From Bacillus tuaregi (GTDB lineage Bacteria > Bacillota > Bacilli > Bacillales > Cytobacillaceae), in contig NZ_LT629731.1 in NCBI RefSeq assembly GCF_900104575.1, positions 3,936,016-4,000,015 of the forward strand: 64,000 nt of DNA, given 5' to 3'. This document shows positions 37,163 through 46,796 of this stretch, piece by piece. The notes under the pieces were generated by a model that was given only the letters and a program-made list of their open reading frames with translations, was not told where the DNA came from and did no database searches. A program made the position numbers and the translations under genes. Numbering within the stretch: the stretch's first letter is position 1; each line of letters opens with the position of its first letter.

Positions 37163-37446
37163 AACTTATTTATATCTACCACCTGTAAAGAGGGTTCGTC
37201 AAATCAGCTTAACAAAAGCCTCAAATCGAAGCATTACTATTGACTCACAAAGTCTTTAAATCAAGATATTTTTCTAGGTAATAAGTATGGTATCGATATA
37301 GGAATATACTATTTTATTTAAGAATTATCTTAATATTCTCGGTGGGATTATTTTCCTTATTGAAAATTTATAGTAAATAATCACTGTTTTAGGGGAGAAG
37401 TTATTTTAGCGAGGATTTTAATTGATTCTTTTGGATCGTTCGGGAA

Positions 37447-37636
37447 ATCAAATTCGCCCGTCGAATTTGCGTCCGGATTACGTGAGCTCGCTCGATAAAT
37501 TACCCCTAAAAAATCCGTGACATCCGCCGGAGGCTTAACTTCATTCAGCTGGGATTTGAACCCCCACTGAATCGAAGTACTATTTGCATTCATCCCCCAC
37601 TTGTAGAAGTGGAGGATGAATGCTGAATGAAGTTAA
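37447..37636 (-). repeat. Dispersed structured repeat, copy 2 (most complete)
   Basis: Contains the ~100-base core shared with 472-570, then a 15-bp outer inverted repeat TTAACTTCATTCAGC (37535-37549) / GCTGAATGAAGTTAA (37622-37636). Nested inside is a 15-bp-arm hairpin at 37588-37621 with a GTAG loop and one mismatch. Minus-strand order is outer arm, hairpin, outer arm, core, terminal AAATTCG/CGAATTT hairpin, GAT. Lies between the sortase and the Tad operon. A 70-codon open frame across it is judged fortuitous. Confidence 0.75.
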
Positions 37637-37672
37637 ATCCCAAAATAAAAATACCACCATCCAGGTGATATT

Positions 37673-38302
37673 TTATAGTTTTAGCTTTTCGGTTATCTCA
37701 TGTCCGTCAAAGGTTCTTTCAGAAACATATTCGCCAAATACAATCAGTCTTTTCTTATCCGAATTTTTTGGATGGCAGGTAATTAGGGTGACAAGTGATT
37801 GACCCTTAACAGGCTTTACGACCTCTACATCAGTTGGCTCAACGATTTCTTTGGAGACAACTTTATACGTATATTCCTTATTTCCTATATAAATAATAAC
37901 CTTATTATTTTCTTTCAATTCATCTAAACGGTTAAAGTATTTACCGTAAATATAGGAACGATGACCAGCAATAGCAAAATTATGATTTTTCTCTCCCAAA
38001 TCTTTCATAGATCCGCTCGAAGGAAGGTGCCCAACGGCAAATTTAATATTACTTAAGTCCGCCCCCTCGACAATCGGTGTTTCTAAACCTATCTCAGGTA
38101 TATGTAGAATTCCAATTGTATCACCTTTTTTAGAGGATTGAAGGGTTAGCTTATCCTCCTCATTAGATTGTTGGGAAAAGGCAAGAGAAGTGTATTCCTC
38201 CATTAGCTTTTTTTGCTCCATATAGGTTTGTACCTTTGAATAAACAACAAATATCAATAAGGCCATTCCGATTAGGATAAAAATATTGCCTAGCTTTTTC
38301 AT
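37673..38302 (-). CDS. Class D-like sortase
   Basis: About 209 residues. One N-terminal membrane helix (LGNIFILIGMALLIFVVYSKV), then the sortase barrel with catalytic His in FAIAGHRS, Cys in TLITCHPKNSDKKRLIVFG and the Arg shortly after. Sortases cut LPxTG-type signals and join the protein to the cell wall. The gene lies 62 bases behind a gene for an LPKTG surface protein, its likely substrate. ATG 38302 follows AAAGGAAG. Class D assignment rests on overall layout. Confidence 0.87.
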   Translation of the reverse strand: MKKLGNIFILIGMALLIFVVYSKVQTYMEQKKLMEEYTSLAFSQQSNEEDKLTLQSSKKGDTIGILHIPEIGLETPIVEGADLSNIKFAVGHLPSSGSMKDLGEKNHNFAIAGHRSYIYGKYFNRLDELKENNKVIIYIGNKEYTYKVVSKEIVEPTDVEVVKPVKGQSLVTLITCHPKNSDKKRLIVFGEYVSERTFDGHEITEKLKL

Positions 38303-38364
38303 GACTATCACACTTCCTTTATTTCAAAAAAAGGAGGGGTTAGAACCCTCCTCCAAAATAACAA

Positions 38365-39630
38365 CTATGCACGATTAAATTTTCTGATAAACAAACCAGC
38401 TGCCATCACCATCAGTGAAGCAATAAGTAGAATAGTTGAATCCATTGCAGAACCTGTTTTAGGTAGTGCACCTACAGAAGTATCTGTTTTTGAATTTCCA
38501 TTTCCATCGTTGTTTCCATTATTTGAGCCTGGTGTTGTTGAATTGTTTTTATCATCGTTATTATTGTCATCATCGTTGTTTTTTCCATCATCGTTGCTAT
38601 CGTCATCATCATTGTTTTTTCCATCATCGTTGCTATCGTCGTCATCGTTGTTTTTTCCATCGTCGTTGCTATCGTCGTCATCGTTGTTTTTTCCATCATC
38701 GTTGTTATCGTCGTCATCGTTGTTTTTTCCATCGTCGTTATTATTGTCATCATCGTTACCAGGGTTGTTCCCTTTGTTACTTGCTACATATTCTTCATCC
38801 TCTAAAACACCTGCATGAAGATCGCCAACAATTGGAGTATTATCGGTGTCCACAATCACTACACCGCTATGTGTCCAAGTGTACTCATCTGTTACAACAG
38901 ATTCCTTTTCAATTACACCTGCATGCGCATCGCCAACGATTGATTTATCGATATCTACATTTACTACACCACTGTAATCATACTCGTAATCTTCAGCAGA
39001 TATTTGTTTTGTTTCTAGAACACCAGCATGTGTATCTCCAAGAAGCTGAGAATCATCTAAGTCAGCTATAACTAACCCTTTTTGTTTCACTGTTCCATCT
39101 TCTGTAACAACGTTTTTATCACCAAGAACATCTACATTCACATCACCAGTAATCGGTTTTAGAAGATCGCTTTTTAGACTTAAATTTATTAGAGAAGATT
39201 TTTCTTCGCTAATAATTCCATCGCCCTTAGCTTTAGGAGTTCCTGTTACAACAGGTGGTTCTTCTGGAATAATAGCACTTGCTGCTGTTACTTCAGTAGA
39301 AGCTGCGCTAGTTAATAATGGCGCAACTGGTGCAAGCACCTCTCCTGGAACTACAGATGTTACAACAGAAGTAACAGTCCCTACAGGTTCAATGGATGTA
39401 ACAGTAGAAACAATATCCCCAACCGGCAAGACACTGCCTACAGTTGCCACTACATCACCAACTGGTAATGCTGATGTAACGGTTCCAACTAAAGAAGTAG
39501 CTCCTGCTAATGGTGTTGCTGCAGTCGTTTCCTCAGCACCCGCTGCACCTGCTCCAAATGCAAGACCTGCTGCCACAACTCCAGTAACTAAAATAGATTT
39601 TAATGATTTAACAATAACTTTTTTATTCAT
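38365..39630 (-). CDS. LPXTG-anchored repeat surface protein
   Basis: A 421-residue wall protein. Signal peptide (SILVTGVVAAGLAFGAGAAGA), a Val/Thr/Ser/Pro-rich region with repeats of PVGDVVATVGSV type (residues ~45-115), then three ~40-residue repeats each ending in LLGDTHAGVLE, IVGDAHAGVIE, IVGDLHAGVLE (residues ~170-275), an Asp/Asn-rich tandem repeat stalk, and the sorting signal LPKTG with membrane helix and RKFNRA tail. The acidic stalk could bind divalent cations. Function unknown; the sortase gene follows directly and a secreted relative precedes it. Confidence 0.85.
   Translation of the reverse strand: MNKKVIVKSLKSILVTGVVAAGLAFGAGAAGAEETTAATPLAGATSLVGTVTSALPVGDVVATVGSVLPVGDIVSTVTSIEPVGTVTSVVTSVVPGEVLAPVAPLLTSAASTEVTAASAIIPEEPPVVTGTPKAKGDGIISEEKSSLINLSLKSDLLKPITGDVNVDVLGDKNVVTEDGTVKQKGLVIADLDDSQLLGDTHAGVLETKQISAEDYEYDYSGVVNVDIDKSIVGDAHAGVIEKESVVTDEYTWTHSGVVIVDTDNTPIVGDLHAGVLEDEEYVASNKGNNPGNDDDNNNDDGKNNDDDDNNDDGKNNDDDDSNDDGKNNDDDDSNDDGKNNDDDDSNDDGKNNDDDNNNDDKNNSTTPGSNNGNNDGNGNSKTDTSVGALPKTGSAMDSTILLIASLMVMAAGLFIRKFNRA
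38549..38757 (-). repeat. 36-bp tandem repeats encoding the Asp/Asn stalk
   Basis: About five units of 36 bases, each encoding a 12-residue NNDDDDSNDDGK-type unit, with flanking degenerate units. Differences between units are mostly synonymous, the pattern of a minisatellite prone to change in copy number. Confidence 0.85.
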
Positions 39631-39663
39631 TTTTATAATCTCCTTCTTCTTATTATTCTTTAT

Positions 39664-40803
39664 CTATGCGTATAAGAAGAAGGATACTTTGGGTGGATCG
39701 GTTGGTGGAGATTTACTCCATTGATCTGATAATTCAACTAATCGATTTGACACCTGACTGCAGAGCGCAACTTCACTCAAGTATTCAGAGCCTAAAAATG
39801 CTGCTATTCCAAGACTACTGTTTACATTCGAAGCACCTGCAGATCCAGAGCTGGATCCGGCCGTGTTCATAGATCCTGTAGGAGAAACCTGCTGTCTGTC
39901 GATATCCTTCAATTTATGAATGATAATTTCCATTTGCTCCAGATCTTCAGCAGAATACTGTACTTGTGCAATAGATGGAAAGCTTTCTACTGCATCATTT
40001 CCTTCTAAGAAATCAGCCTTAGCAAAGGTTTCATCTAAATCTATAGGCAACTCACGATTAACTGTATCCAGCAAAGGATCGATATCATCATGATTTTCTG
40101 TTGTTGATAACGACGGCTTAACAGACTCAGTCATATCCTTTTGTTCAGCTTGATTTTCAATCTGAGCAGGCATTGACGACTGCTCGCTTGGCAGATCAGA
40201 ATCAACCGGCTGTGAAGTATCACTTTCCAAAACAGGCTCATCCGCTGGAGCTTCATCAGGTGTTTTTTCTACCTTTCCACTGTTACCGATACCAATATGT
40301 AGGTCAACTAATGAAGATGTAGCATCAATCGACACCAATCCCCCTGACAAATTTTTATCAGCTTGTGTTTCACTAGTCAGAACCCCTACTTTTACATCCC
40401 CTAGCACTTTAGAATCTGAGACTTCCAATTCTAGTAATCCGCTAGAATTAGCTGTTTGTTTAGAATTGGAATCACCTTTCTCACTTGTAAGAAGCCCGAG
40501 ATTTACTTTGCCAACAATCGGCAAATTCAACTCAACTCCCAGAAGACTCTTTCTTTCTGATTCATTAGCCGGTTGGCTGGCAGACGTTACTAAATTGGAA
40601 ACGCTTTCCATACTGCTGATTCCTTCTGCAGCCTCCTTAGATTCATTTTTAACTGCAACTGGTTTAACTACTCCTGTTAATTTATCAAGCGTTTCAGTTA
40701 ATCCCAATGAATCTAATGGACTTTCAATCTCTGAAGCTAAGGAAATCGAAGGTGCCATGATTAAGAGGATAAGAAGCATTAAAGAGGTGAACCCCTTTTT
40801 CAT
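39664..40803 (-). CDS. Secreted protein sharing repeats with the LPXTG protein
   Basis: A 379-residue exported protein: signal peptide MKKGFTSLMLLILLIMAPSISLA, then segments LNLPIVGKVNLGLLTSE, SKVLGDVKVGVLTSE and SLVDLHIGIGNSG that follow the same (I/V)xGDxxxGVLxxE pattern as the neighbouring wall protein. An acidic middle region follows and a Gly/Ser/Ala stretch (GSSSGSAGASNVNSSLGIAA) near the end. No wall-sorting signal is visible. GGAGGAGGTGAGAG precedes ATG 40803; the open frame extends 17 codons further up without support. Function unknown. Confidence 0.75.
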   Translation of the reverse strand: MKKGFTSLMLLILLIMAPSISLASEIESPLDSLGLTETLDKLTGVVKPVAVKNESKEAAEGISSMESVSNLVTSASQPANESERKSLLGVELNLPIVGKVNLGLLTSEKGDSNSKQTANSSGLLELEVSDSKVLGDVKVGVLTSETQADKNLSGGLVSIDATSSLVDLHIGIGNSGKVEKTPDEAPADEPVLESDTSQPVDSDLPSEQSSMPAQIENQAEQKDMTESVKPSLSTTENHDDIDPLLDTVNRELPIDLDETFAKADFLEGNDAVESFPSIAQVQYSAEDLEQMEIIIHKLKDIDRQQVSPTGSMNTAGSSSGSAGASNVNSSLGIAAFLGSEYLSEVALCSQVSNRLVELSDQWSKSPPTDPPKVSFFLYA

Positions 40804-41000
40804 TTCTCTCACCTCCTCCCATATATGTAATTGATTACCACTATATATTGACAAAATACACCAAAAAAATCAATGGATTCTAAATATTTAACAATATTGT
40901 AATATTTAGAATTAGCTAAAAAGTACTAATGCTTGACCTTACATCCTATATCATTTTTACTAAAATAGTCATTTAATCCCCTTTTTTCAAAACAAAAAAA

Positions 41001-41036
41001 GACCTCTCAACCTGCTCTTCGAACACTTGAGAAGCC
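41001..41036 (-). terminator. Terminator after the DUF5068-like lipoprotein gene
   Basis: On the minus strand GGCTTCTCAA pairs with TTGAGAGGTC (with wobbles) and is followed by TTTTTTT; a T-run is also present on the plus strand. Confidence 0.8.
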
Positions 41037-41082
41037 TTTTTTTCACTTTACCTACTTAAACCTATAGAAAGTATCTATACTA

Positions 41083-42345
41083 TTATTCTCTTGGTAATTC
41101 AAATGTAACTGTGTAGCCCTTTGCCAGATCCTGGTTATCCATGCTACGAAGCGGTCCAAATTCAAGATCAAATTTCTTATAGATACCAAACTCATCCTTA
41201 CGAAGTAAAAAGACGATCATTTTTTCGCCTTTTTCACCAGGCTTAATCTCATCTACTCCCTCCGGCTCCAACTGACCTGTAGATAGATAAGTTGCCCTTG
41301 TATCATCAACAATTAATTTTCCTGATGTCCAGTAGGCACTTAAAGGCTCCTGTGATGTATTATCGATAATAAAGTTCATCGTAATAGCTACAATACCGCT
41401 ATCTCCAAAATCAACAAATGCCTCTTTATAGGCTTCGGTCGGAATCACTTCTGTATATTGAATTCCATCGAGCGTGATATTAACATCACCAAGCACCTGT
41501 GTTTGACCAATATCCATTTTCTCAAATATCATTTTTTTCTCAGCCATATCACGTAGCAACAATTCATCCTGATAAAAAGCAGGCTGGCTTGCTAATTGAT
41601 CCTTCTGTTCATCACTATAGATAAAATCAAAGGTTGCATCCCCTCTAAAGGAACCCTTGAATGAATCATTATCTGCAGCTCCACCCTCAATCACTAATTT
41701 GGGATTAACGGTTGCTAATGACTGATACTCTTCATTTGTCAGTGCAAACGTAACAAAGCCGGTTACTTTTTCACCTGCTGCATACTTGCCTGGATCACTT
41801 TCTTTTTTAGAAAAAAGCGTATTTTCGTCTTCCACAAAAAGTCTTGATTGAGATGGGAAGATTTCAAATTCATTTGCTACTTCAATATTAATCATAGGAG
41901 TATAATACATTGGCTTATCTAATGTATTTTCAAGTGTAACCTTAGCCGTTATGATATAGCCCTCCGATTGATCATCAAATACATATGTGTAATCTTTATG
42001 GATATCTTTTAAACTTACAATCTGATACTCGTCGACTGCTACTTTAAAGCCGTTCATATCATGGGAATAATTAGGCTCATTATTCGTGTATACGACTTCA
42101 ATATTTCCTTCTGACTCCTCGGCAATAAATGGATTCAATACTCCACCACTACCCTTAGCCGTTTCATTTTTCTCAGATTTGTCTTTTTCGTTACTCTTTT
42201 CTGATTTTTCATTCTTATTATTTTCCTCAGTTTTGGTTGATTCCTCTTCGTTTGTTGAAGCTTTTTCATCATTTCCACCACATGCCGATAAAAGCAGCGA
42301 TGCTGCTATCATGACAGTCCAAAGCATATTCTTCCTTTTCAACAA
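41083..42345 (-). CDS. Lipoprotein, DUF5068-like
   Basis: A 420-residue lipoprotein with lipobox SLLLSAC, a Lys/Glu/Asn/Ser-rich low-complexity linker (residues ~28-65) and two similar beta-rich halves (for example IVSLKDIHKDYTYVFDDQSEG and ITMNFIIDNTSQEPLSAYW) resembling DUF5068/DUF4352 telokin-like domains of Bacillus lipoproteins. TTG start at 42345 with GGGGAGG upstream. Own terminator, so probably monocistronic. Function unknown. The 405 bases between it and the next gene (42346-42750) show no gene or regulatory structure I can recognise. Confidence 0.7.
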   Translation of the reverse strand: MLKRKNMLWTVMIAASLLLSACGGNDEKASTNEEESTKTEENNKNEKSEKSNEKDKSEKNETAKGSGGVLNPFIAEESEGNIEVVYTNNEPNYSHDMNGFKVAVDEYQIVSLKDIHKDYTYVFDDQSEGYIITAKVTLENTLDKPMYYTPMINIEVANEFEIFPSQSRLFVEDENTLFSKKESDPGKYAAGEKVTGFVTFALTNEEYQSLATVNPKLVIEGGAADNDSFKGSFRGDATFDFIYSDEQKDQLASQPAFYQDELLLRDMAEKKMIFEKMDIGQTQVLGDVNITLDGIQYTEVIPTEAYKEAFVDFGDSGIVAITMNFIIDNTSQEPLSAYWTSGKLIVDDTRATYLSTGQLEPEGVDEIKPGEKGEKMIVFLLRKDEFGIYKKFDLEFGPLRSMDNQDLAKGYTVTFELPRE

Positions 42346-42750
42346 ATTCTACGCCTCCCCTTTTTTAATGTTTGTCCTCATAGTGTTAAATAAGGAATAT
42401 GAACCAATTCCCCCTGAAAAAATCCCCCACTACATAATGACAAAACTCGTCAAATAAATCAATCGAGTCAAAATCGTACAAAAACATAAAATCACATAAA
42501 ATTTAGTTGAAAAGTCACTGGTATTCAGAAATACTCAGGAAATTAAATAGGGCTTGAGTCCTTAACTTTAATAAATAACCCATATTTTACTGGCTCTCTT
42601 ATAGGTCATTTTCATTATTTATTGATGCTTACTAAAATCACCTAAAAGATATGACATACGGCCTTAGCTCCCAAACTAGGCTCCTTGCTTTTTAAGCATA
42701 TTAATTTTATAGTATACGGTAAGTTTCACATTATAAAACGAGGGATTTAC

Positions 42751-43656
42751 ATGCTAAAAAAACTACAGACCTACTTTCCAACAGCAATCACTACGAGTGT
42801 TCCACCTACAATAGAAGGTAAGGAGTTTTATTGGTTTAAGGAAGAAAGAAATGATTCCTTCTGGCTTGGAGTTCCAAAGTTGGATATAAATCAAAGCGAA
42901 CTTGAGCTATTGAGCACTCTTTATGAAAGGGTCTCTCTTGAGCAATCAGTAAATTTAGCCGGTTCAGCAAAAGAGTGGTTTTCTTTCCTATTCAACAAAG
43001 AGAATTTACCTGTTCATGAAAATTCGCAAATCCGTTTTATCCAGTTTCAAATTAATTCCATGGATCAAGGAATCAAAAATACTGAAATGGCTATCAAGGA
43101 ATTCTTCCATAAATGTTTGGCCTTCATCTGGCTTGATGAATTCAATGGAGTCATTATTGAAGAAAAAAATGAGCTTGCTTACAGCGGAGATGATTTCCAG
43201 TCCATCTCTATCACGCTTGAAAGTGACTTTTATATTAAGTCCCGTTTTTATATAGGGAAATTCCGAAACGGAACAAAGAAGTTGAGAGATTCCTTCTTCC
43301 TTGAAAGGGAGATTTTTTTTGAGGCGTTAAATCATTCTACTAAAGAACGGATTTTTACCTTTGAAAATATTTTTCCTACACTATTAGCCGTTAATCTACC
43401 AAGCGCATCAAGTATACTTCTTCATAACGATGTTATACAAACTTTAAAGGATGATTCTGAACTAAGAGAGACCATGGAGGTCTTTCTCGAAAGTCATTCA
43501 AATACATCCCTTGCAGCCAAGAAGCTATACGTCCATCGAAATACCTTGCAATATCGGCTGAATCGTTTTTCTGAAAAAACAACCATCGATTTAAAAAATA
43601 TTAATAGTATACTAACCGTCTATATTGCCTGTTTGTTAGCCAAAAATTTAGAGTAA
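42751..43656 (+). CDS. PucR/CdaR-type transcriptional regulator
   Basis: A 301-residue protein ending in the PucR-type helix-turn-helix (LRETMEVFLESHSNTSLAAKKLYVHRNTLQYRLNRFSEKT). The N-terminal part is not a recognised sensor domain. In CdaR-like proteins this HTH controls sugar acid or sugar uptake genes. ATG 42751 follows ACGAGGG; an open extension to 42685 has no ribosome binding site. It lies 113 bases ahead of the MsmX-type ATPase gene, which it may control. Confidence 0.82.
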   Translation: MLKKLQTYFPTAITTSVPPTIEGKEFYWFKEERNDSFWLGVPKLDINQSELELLSTLYERVSLEQSVNLAGSAKEWFSFLFNKENLPVHENSQIRFIQFQINSMDQGIKNTEMAIKEFFHKCLAFIWLDEFNGVIIEEKNELAYSGDDFQSISITLESDFYIKSRFYIGKFRNGTKKLRDSFFLEREIFFEALNHSTKERIFTFENIFPTLLAVNLPSASSILLHNDVIQTLKDDSELRETMEVFLESHSNTSLAAKKLYVHRNTLQYRLNRFSEKTTIDLKNINSILTVYIACLLAKNLE

Positions 43657-43769
43657 TGTCCAATCTGCATAAAAAATGTAGCGATGATTTTGTGCAGATT
43701 GCCCACGCTTAAAAATCTCCTACCTGTTAAATTGTTATTGTAAACCCTTACATCTAGGAGGTTAAAAAA

Positions 43770-44879
43770 ATGGCAGAATTAAAATTAGAACATATATATA
43801 AAATCTATGACAACAAAGTTACAGCTGTAAATGACTTTAATCTTCATATTCAAGATAAAGAATTCATCGTCTTTGTTGGACCATCTGGTTGCGGAAAATC
43901 TACTACTCTCCGAATGGTTGCCGGACTTGAGGAAATTTCAAAAGGCGACTTCTACATTGATAATCAAAGAGTGAACGATTTAGCTCCTAAGGATCGCGAC
44001 ATTGCAATGGTATTCCAGAACTATGCCCTTTATCCGCATATGTCAGTTTATGACAACATGGCTTTTGGCCTGAAACTGCGTAATTTTCCAAAGGATGAAA
44101 TTGACCGTCGTGTAAAAGAAGCAGCAAAAATATTGGGGCTAGAGGAATACCTAAAGCGTAAACCAAAAGCTCTTTCAGGTGGTCAACGTCAGCGTGTAGC
44201 ATTAGGCCGTGCCATTGTACGTGATGCTAAGGTTTTCTTGATGGACGAGCCATTATCCAACCTTGATGCTAAACTCCGTGTACAAATGCGTACAGAAATT
44301 ATCAAACTTCACCGCCGTTTAAACACAACCACTATTTACGTTACTCATGACCAAACAGAGGCCATGACAATGGCTACTCGTCTTGTTGTGATGAAGGATG
44401 GAATTATCCAGCAAGTAGGTTCTCCGAAAGAAGTCTATGAGAAGCCAGAAAATATTTTTGTTGGTGGCTTTATCGGCTCCCCTGCGATGAACTTCTTTAA
44501 TGGAAAAATTGCGGATGGCAAGTTTGTGATTGGAGAAACTTCTATCGGGATTCCAGAAGGAAAGATGAAGGTATTACGCGAGGAAGGATATGTAGGAAAA
44601 GAGATTGTCCTAGGAATTCGTCCAGAAGATTTCCATGATGAACAAATTTTTATCGATACCTATAAGGATACAACGATTAAGATCAACGTAGAGGTATCTG
44701 AGCTAACAGGGGCGGAAACAATGATTTATTCTTCTTTAGAAGGTCAAGCACTTGTGGCACGTATCGATTCGCGCTCGCATATCGCAGCAGGAACTAGTAT
44801 CGAGCTTGCCCTTGATATGAACAAGCTGCATTTCTTTGATAAAGACACAGAAAAGAGAATTCATACAGAGAGTGAGTAA
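43770..44879 (+). CDS. msmX: MsmX-type sugar ABC transporter ATPase
   Basis: A 369-residue ATP-binding subunit of the CUT1 family: Walker [21 protein letters not shown], signature [15 protein letters not shown], Walker [18 protein letters not shown]-loop [11 protein letters not shown], and the C-terminal regulatory barrel with [11 protein letters not shown]. In Bacillus, MsmX energises several sugar importers that lack their own ATPase; an importer of that kind lies at 47676-50849. Strong terminator follows. Confidence 0.92.
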   Translation: MAELKLEHIYKIYDNKVTAVNDFNLHIQDKEFIVFVGPSGCGKSTTLRMVAGLEEISKGDFYIDNQRVNDLAPKDRDIAMVFQNYALYPHMSVYDNMAFGLKLRNFPKDEIDRRVKEAAKILGLEEYLKRKPKALSGGQRQRVALGRAIVRDAKVFLMDEPLSNLDAKLRVQMRTEIIKLHRRLNTTTIYVTHDQTEAMTMATRLVVMKDGIIQQVGSPKEVYEKPENIFVGGFIGSPAMNFFNGKIADGKFVIGETSIGIPEGKMKVLREEGYVGKEIVLGIRPEDFHDEQIFIDTYKDTTIKINVEVSELTGAETMIYSSLEGQALVARIDSRSHIAAGTSIELALDMNKLHFFDKDTEKRIHTESE

Positions 44880-44901
44880 AATGCTCATGTCATAGCTTCA
44901 T

Positions 44902-44948
44902 AAACCCCGAATAACAGGTACGTTCACTCGTGCCTGTTATTCGGGGTT
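44902..44948 (+). terminator. Terminator after msmX
   Basis: AACCCCGAATAACAGGTACG and its complement form a ~20-bp stem with a short loop, followed by TTTTTTC. Confidence 0.93.
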
Positions 44949-45044
44949 TTTTCATTGTATTTTTGGAAAAATTATTAAATCTTAAAGAAACAATGTATAA
45001 TGATTAAACAAAGTACTCTTAGACTTGAGAGAGGCGAGCCATGA

Positions 45045-46796
45045 ATGCTGAATCAACTAAAAAAATGGAATACACTGCGTAACCAAATTTTGTTTATCTT
45101 TTTAATCGTTATGATCATTGTTCTCTTAATTGTCAGTCTACTTACGCTAAGACAAGTCTCAACATTATTAAAAAATAATGCAGAAAAACAAATACAGCAA
45201 GTAGCTCTTGAAGCAAATGGACGAATAGATACCCTTTATGAACAAATTAATATTTCCTCTAGACTTGTGACAACGGACGAGGCAGTCCAGCAAAAATTAA
45301 CAGATGTTTATGATGGAAATGACATAACCTTTAGTGACCGACAGCAATTAATGGGACATGTGAATAGAATAATGGGAAATACAGAAGGTATTTTTTCTAT
45401 TCAGCTCTATTCCAATAATCACAAACGTATTCTTCCCTTGGGTGAAGGATCGTTAATGAGTCGTGTAGATGATAAATGGATAGACGAAGCGAATAAAGCA
45501 AAAGGACGAATGGTTTGGATTGGCGCTGACCCTAACGATAAAAACAACTTCCTTGCCATTCGCAGCGTTAGTCTACTAGAGAGGCAGTTTAAGAATGGCG
45601 GATATCTTCTCATCAGTATTGACAAAAATTACTTTTATATGGGAAAAGAACTTTACGAGAACAATCAATTCGTTCTAATAGACCAGGATCAAAATCCAAT
45701 CATTCAAAACTATATCGGTAACATTAAGAGTGTCATTAACAACAATGAAAACATCGTCCAACTAAATCAGCAGGATTATTTAATTATTAAAGAAGACTCA
45801 AAATTAACCAATTGGACTGCTATTATTTTAACTCCTGTAAGCTCACTAACAGAGGGTATAACAGGTATTCGGACAGGCATTATCTTATCAGGAATTGCAG
45901 GAGGATTAATTTTTACGATTTGCTCCATTTTCCTATCAACTATTATAACAAGACCTATTTTGCAACTTACAAAAACGATGCAGCAGGCTTGTGAAGGTTC
46001 GTTAACCATGAATCCCATGGTCCCTTCTGTCAATGAAATTAATAAATTAAACAGAACGTATAATCAGCTCGTGCAGGAAACAAACCACTTAATCCAAATG
46101 GTTTATCAAAAAGAAATCCTGAGGAGTCAAAGCGAATTGAAGGCTCTGCAGGCACAAATTAACCCTCACTTTCTTTTTAATACATTAGATGCACTGCATT
46201 GGTCACTTGAAGAAAAAGACGAGGAAGAATTATCAGAGCTTGTTGTTGCTATGTCAGATTTGTTTCGCTATACCATCACAAAAGAAACGGATGATGACTG
46301 GGTTTACTTAAAGGATGAAATTCAGCATATCGACAACTATATGGAAATTATGAAAATGCGTTTTGGTGACAGATTGCATTGGCATGTCTCTGTTCCGCTA
46401 GAATATAAGCATGTAAGAATACCTAAACTTATCATTCAACCTTTAGTGGAGAATGCTATCGTCCATGGAGCAGGCAATAAAGCTGGAGACAGTCATATTT
46501 CTGTAACAGTTATACCTGTTTCACAGGATAACATAGAGAGGATTAACATTACGGTTCAAGATGATGGTTCCGGCATGAGTCAAGAGCGGCTTGAGTGGGT
46601 CATTCAATCTATGAAAACTGGCGGGACCTCCCAATCAAGCGGGAAAGGCATGGCTATTTCGAATGTCTATAAGCGTCTGCAATTGTATTATAAAGGATTC
46701 TCAGAGTCAGAGCTAAAGATTGACAGTCAATTGAATATAGGTTCAAGAGTATCTTTTGAAATACCGGTTGATGGAGGGGAAGATAGTGCTTACTAA
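45045..46796 (+). CDS. YesM-family sensor histidine kinase
   Basis: A 583-residue membrane sensor. Two membrane helices (residues ~15-35 and ~275-300) flank an extracellular sensing domain; a HAMP-like linker, the His-kinase domain (LKALQAQINPHFLFNTLDALHWSLEE with the phospho-His) and an HATPase domain (PLVENAIVHGAGNKAGD, DDGSGMSQERL) follow. YesM-type kinases pair with AraC-type response regulators and usually control nearby sugar ABC importers, as here. The stop overlaps the start of the regulator gene. Confidence 0.92.
   Translation: MLNQLKKWNTLRNQILFIFLIVMIIVLLIVSLLTLRQVSTLLKNNAEKQIQQVALEANGRIDTLYEQINISSRLVTTDEAVQQKLTDVYDGNDITFSDRQQLMGHVNRIMGNTEGIFSIQLYSNNHKRILPLGEGSLMSRVDDKWIDEANKAKGRMVWIGADPNDKNNFLAIRSVSLLERQFKNGGYLLISIDKNYFYMGKELYENNQFVLIDQDQNPIIQNYIGNIKSVINNNENIVQLNQQDYLIIKEDSKLTNWTAIILTPVSSLTEGITGIRTGIILSGIAGGLIFTICSIFLSTIITRPILQLTKTMQQACEGSLTMNPMVPSVNEINKLNRTYNQLVQETNHLIQMVYQKEILRSQSELKALQAQINPHFLFNTLDALHWSLEEKDEEELSELVVAMSDLFRYTITKETDDDWVYLKDEIQHIDNYMEIMKMRFGDRLHWHVSVPLEYKHVRIPKLIIQPLVENAIVHGAGNKAGDSHISVTVIPVSQDNIERINITVQDDGSGMSQERLEWVIQSMKTGGTSQSSGKGMAISNVYKRLQLYYKGFSESELKIDSQLNIGSRVSFEIPVDGGEDSAY

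Noticed and set aside
37381-37593. 70-codon open frame on the minus strand
   Set aside because: It runs across dispersed repeat copy 2, has no good ribosome binding site, and its translation simply reflects the repeat core; the other two copies do not keep it open in the same way.
38549-38757. Regular short repeats resembling a CRISPR array
   Set aside because: Repeats are directly tandem, in frame, with no unique spacers, and encode the stalk of a surface protein; no cas genes nearby.
38466-39071. 201-codon plus-strand open frame rich in His, Cys and Tyr
   Set aside because: It is antisense to the Asp/Asn repeat region of the LPXTG protein; the composition is a by-product of the repeats.
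42346-42750. Possible riboswitch or small gene in the gap ahead of the PucR-type regulator
   Set aside because: Only a weak GCCTTAG/CTAGGC pairing was seen; no known riboswitch core and no supported start codon.
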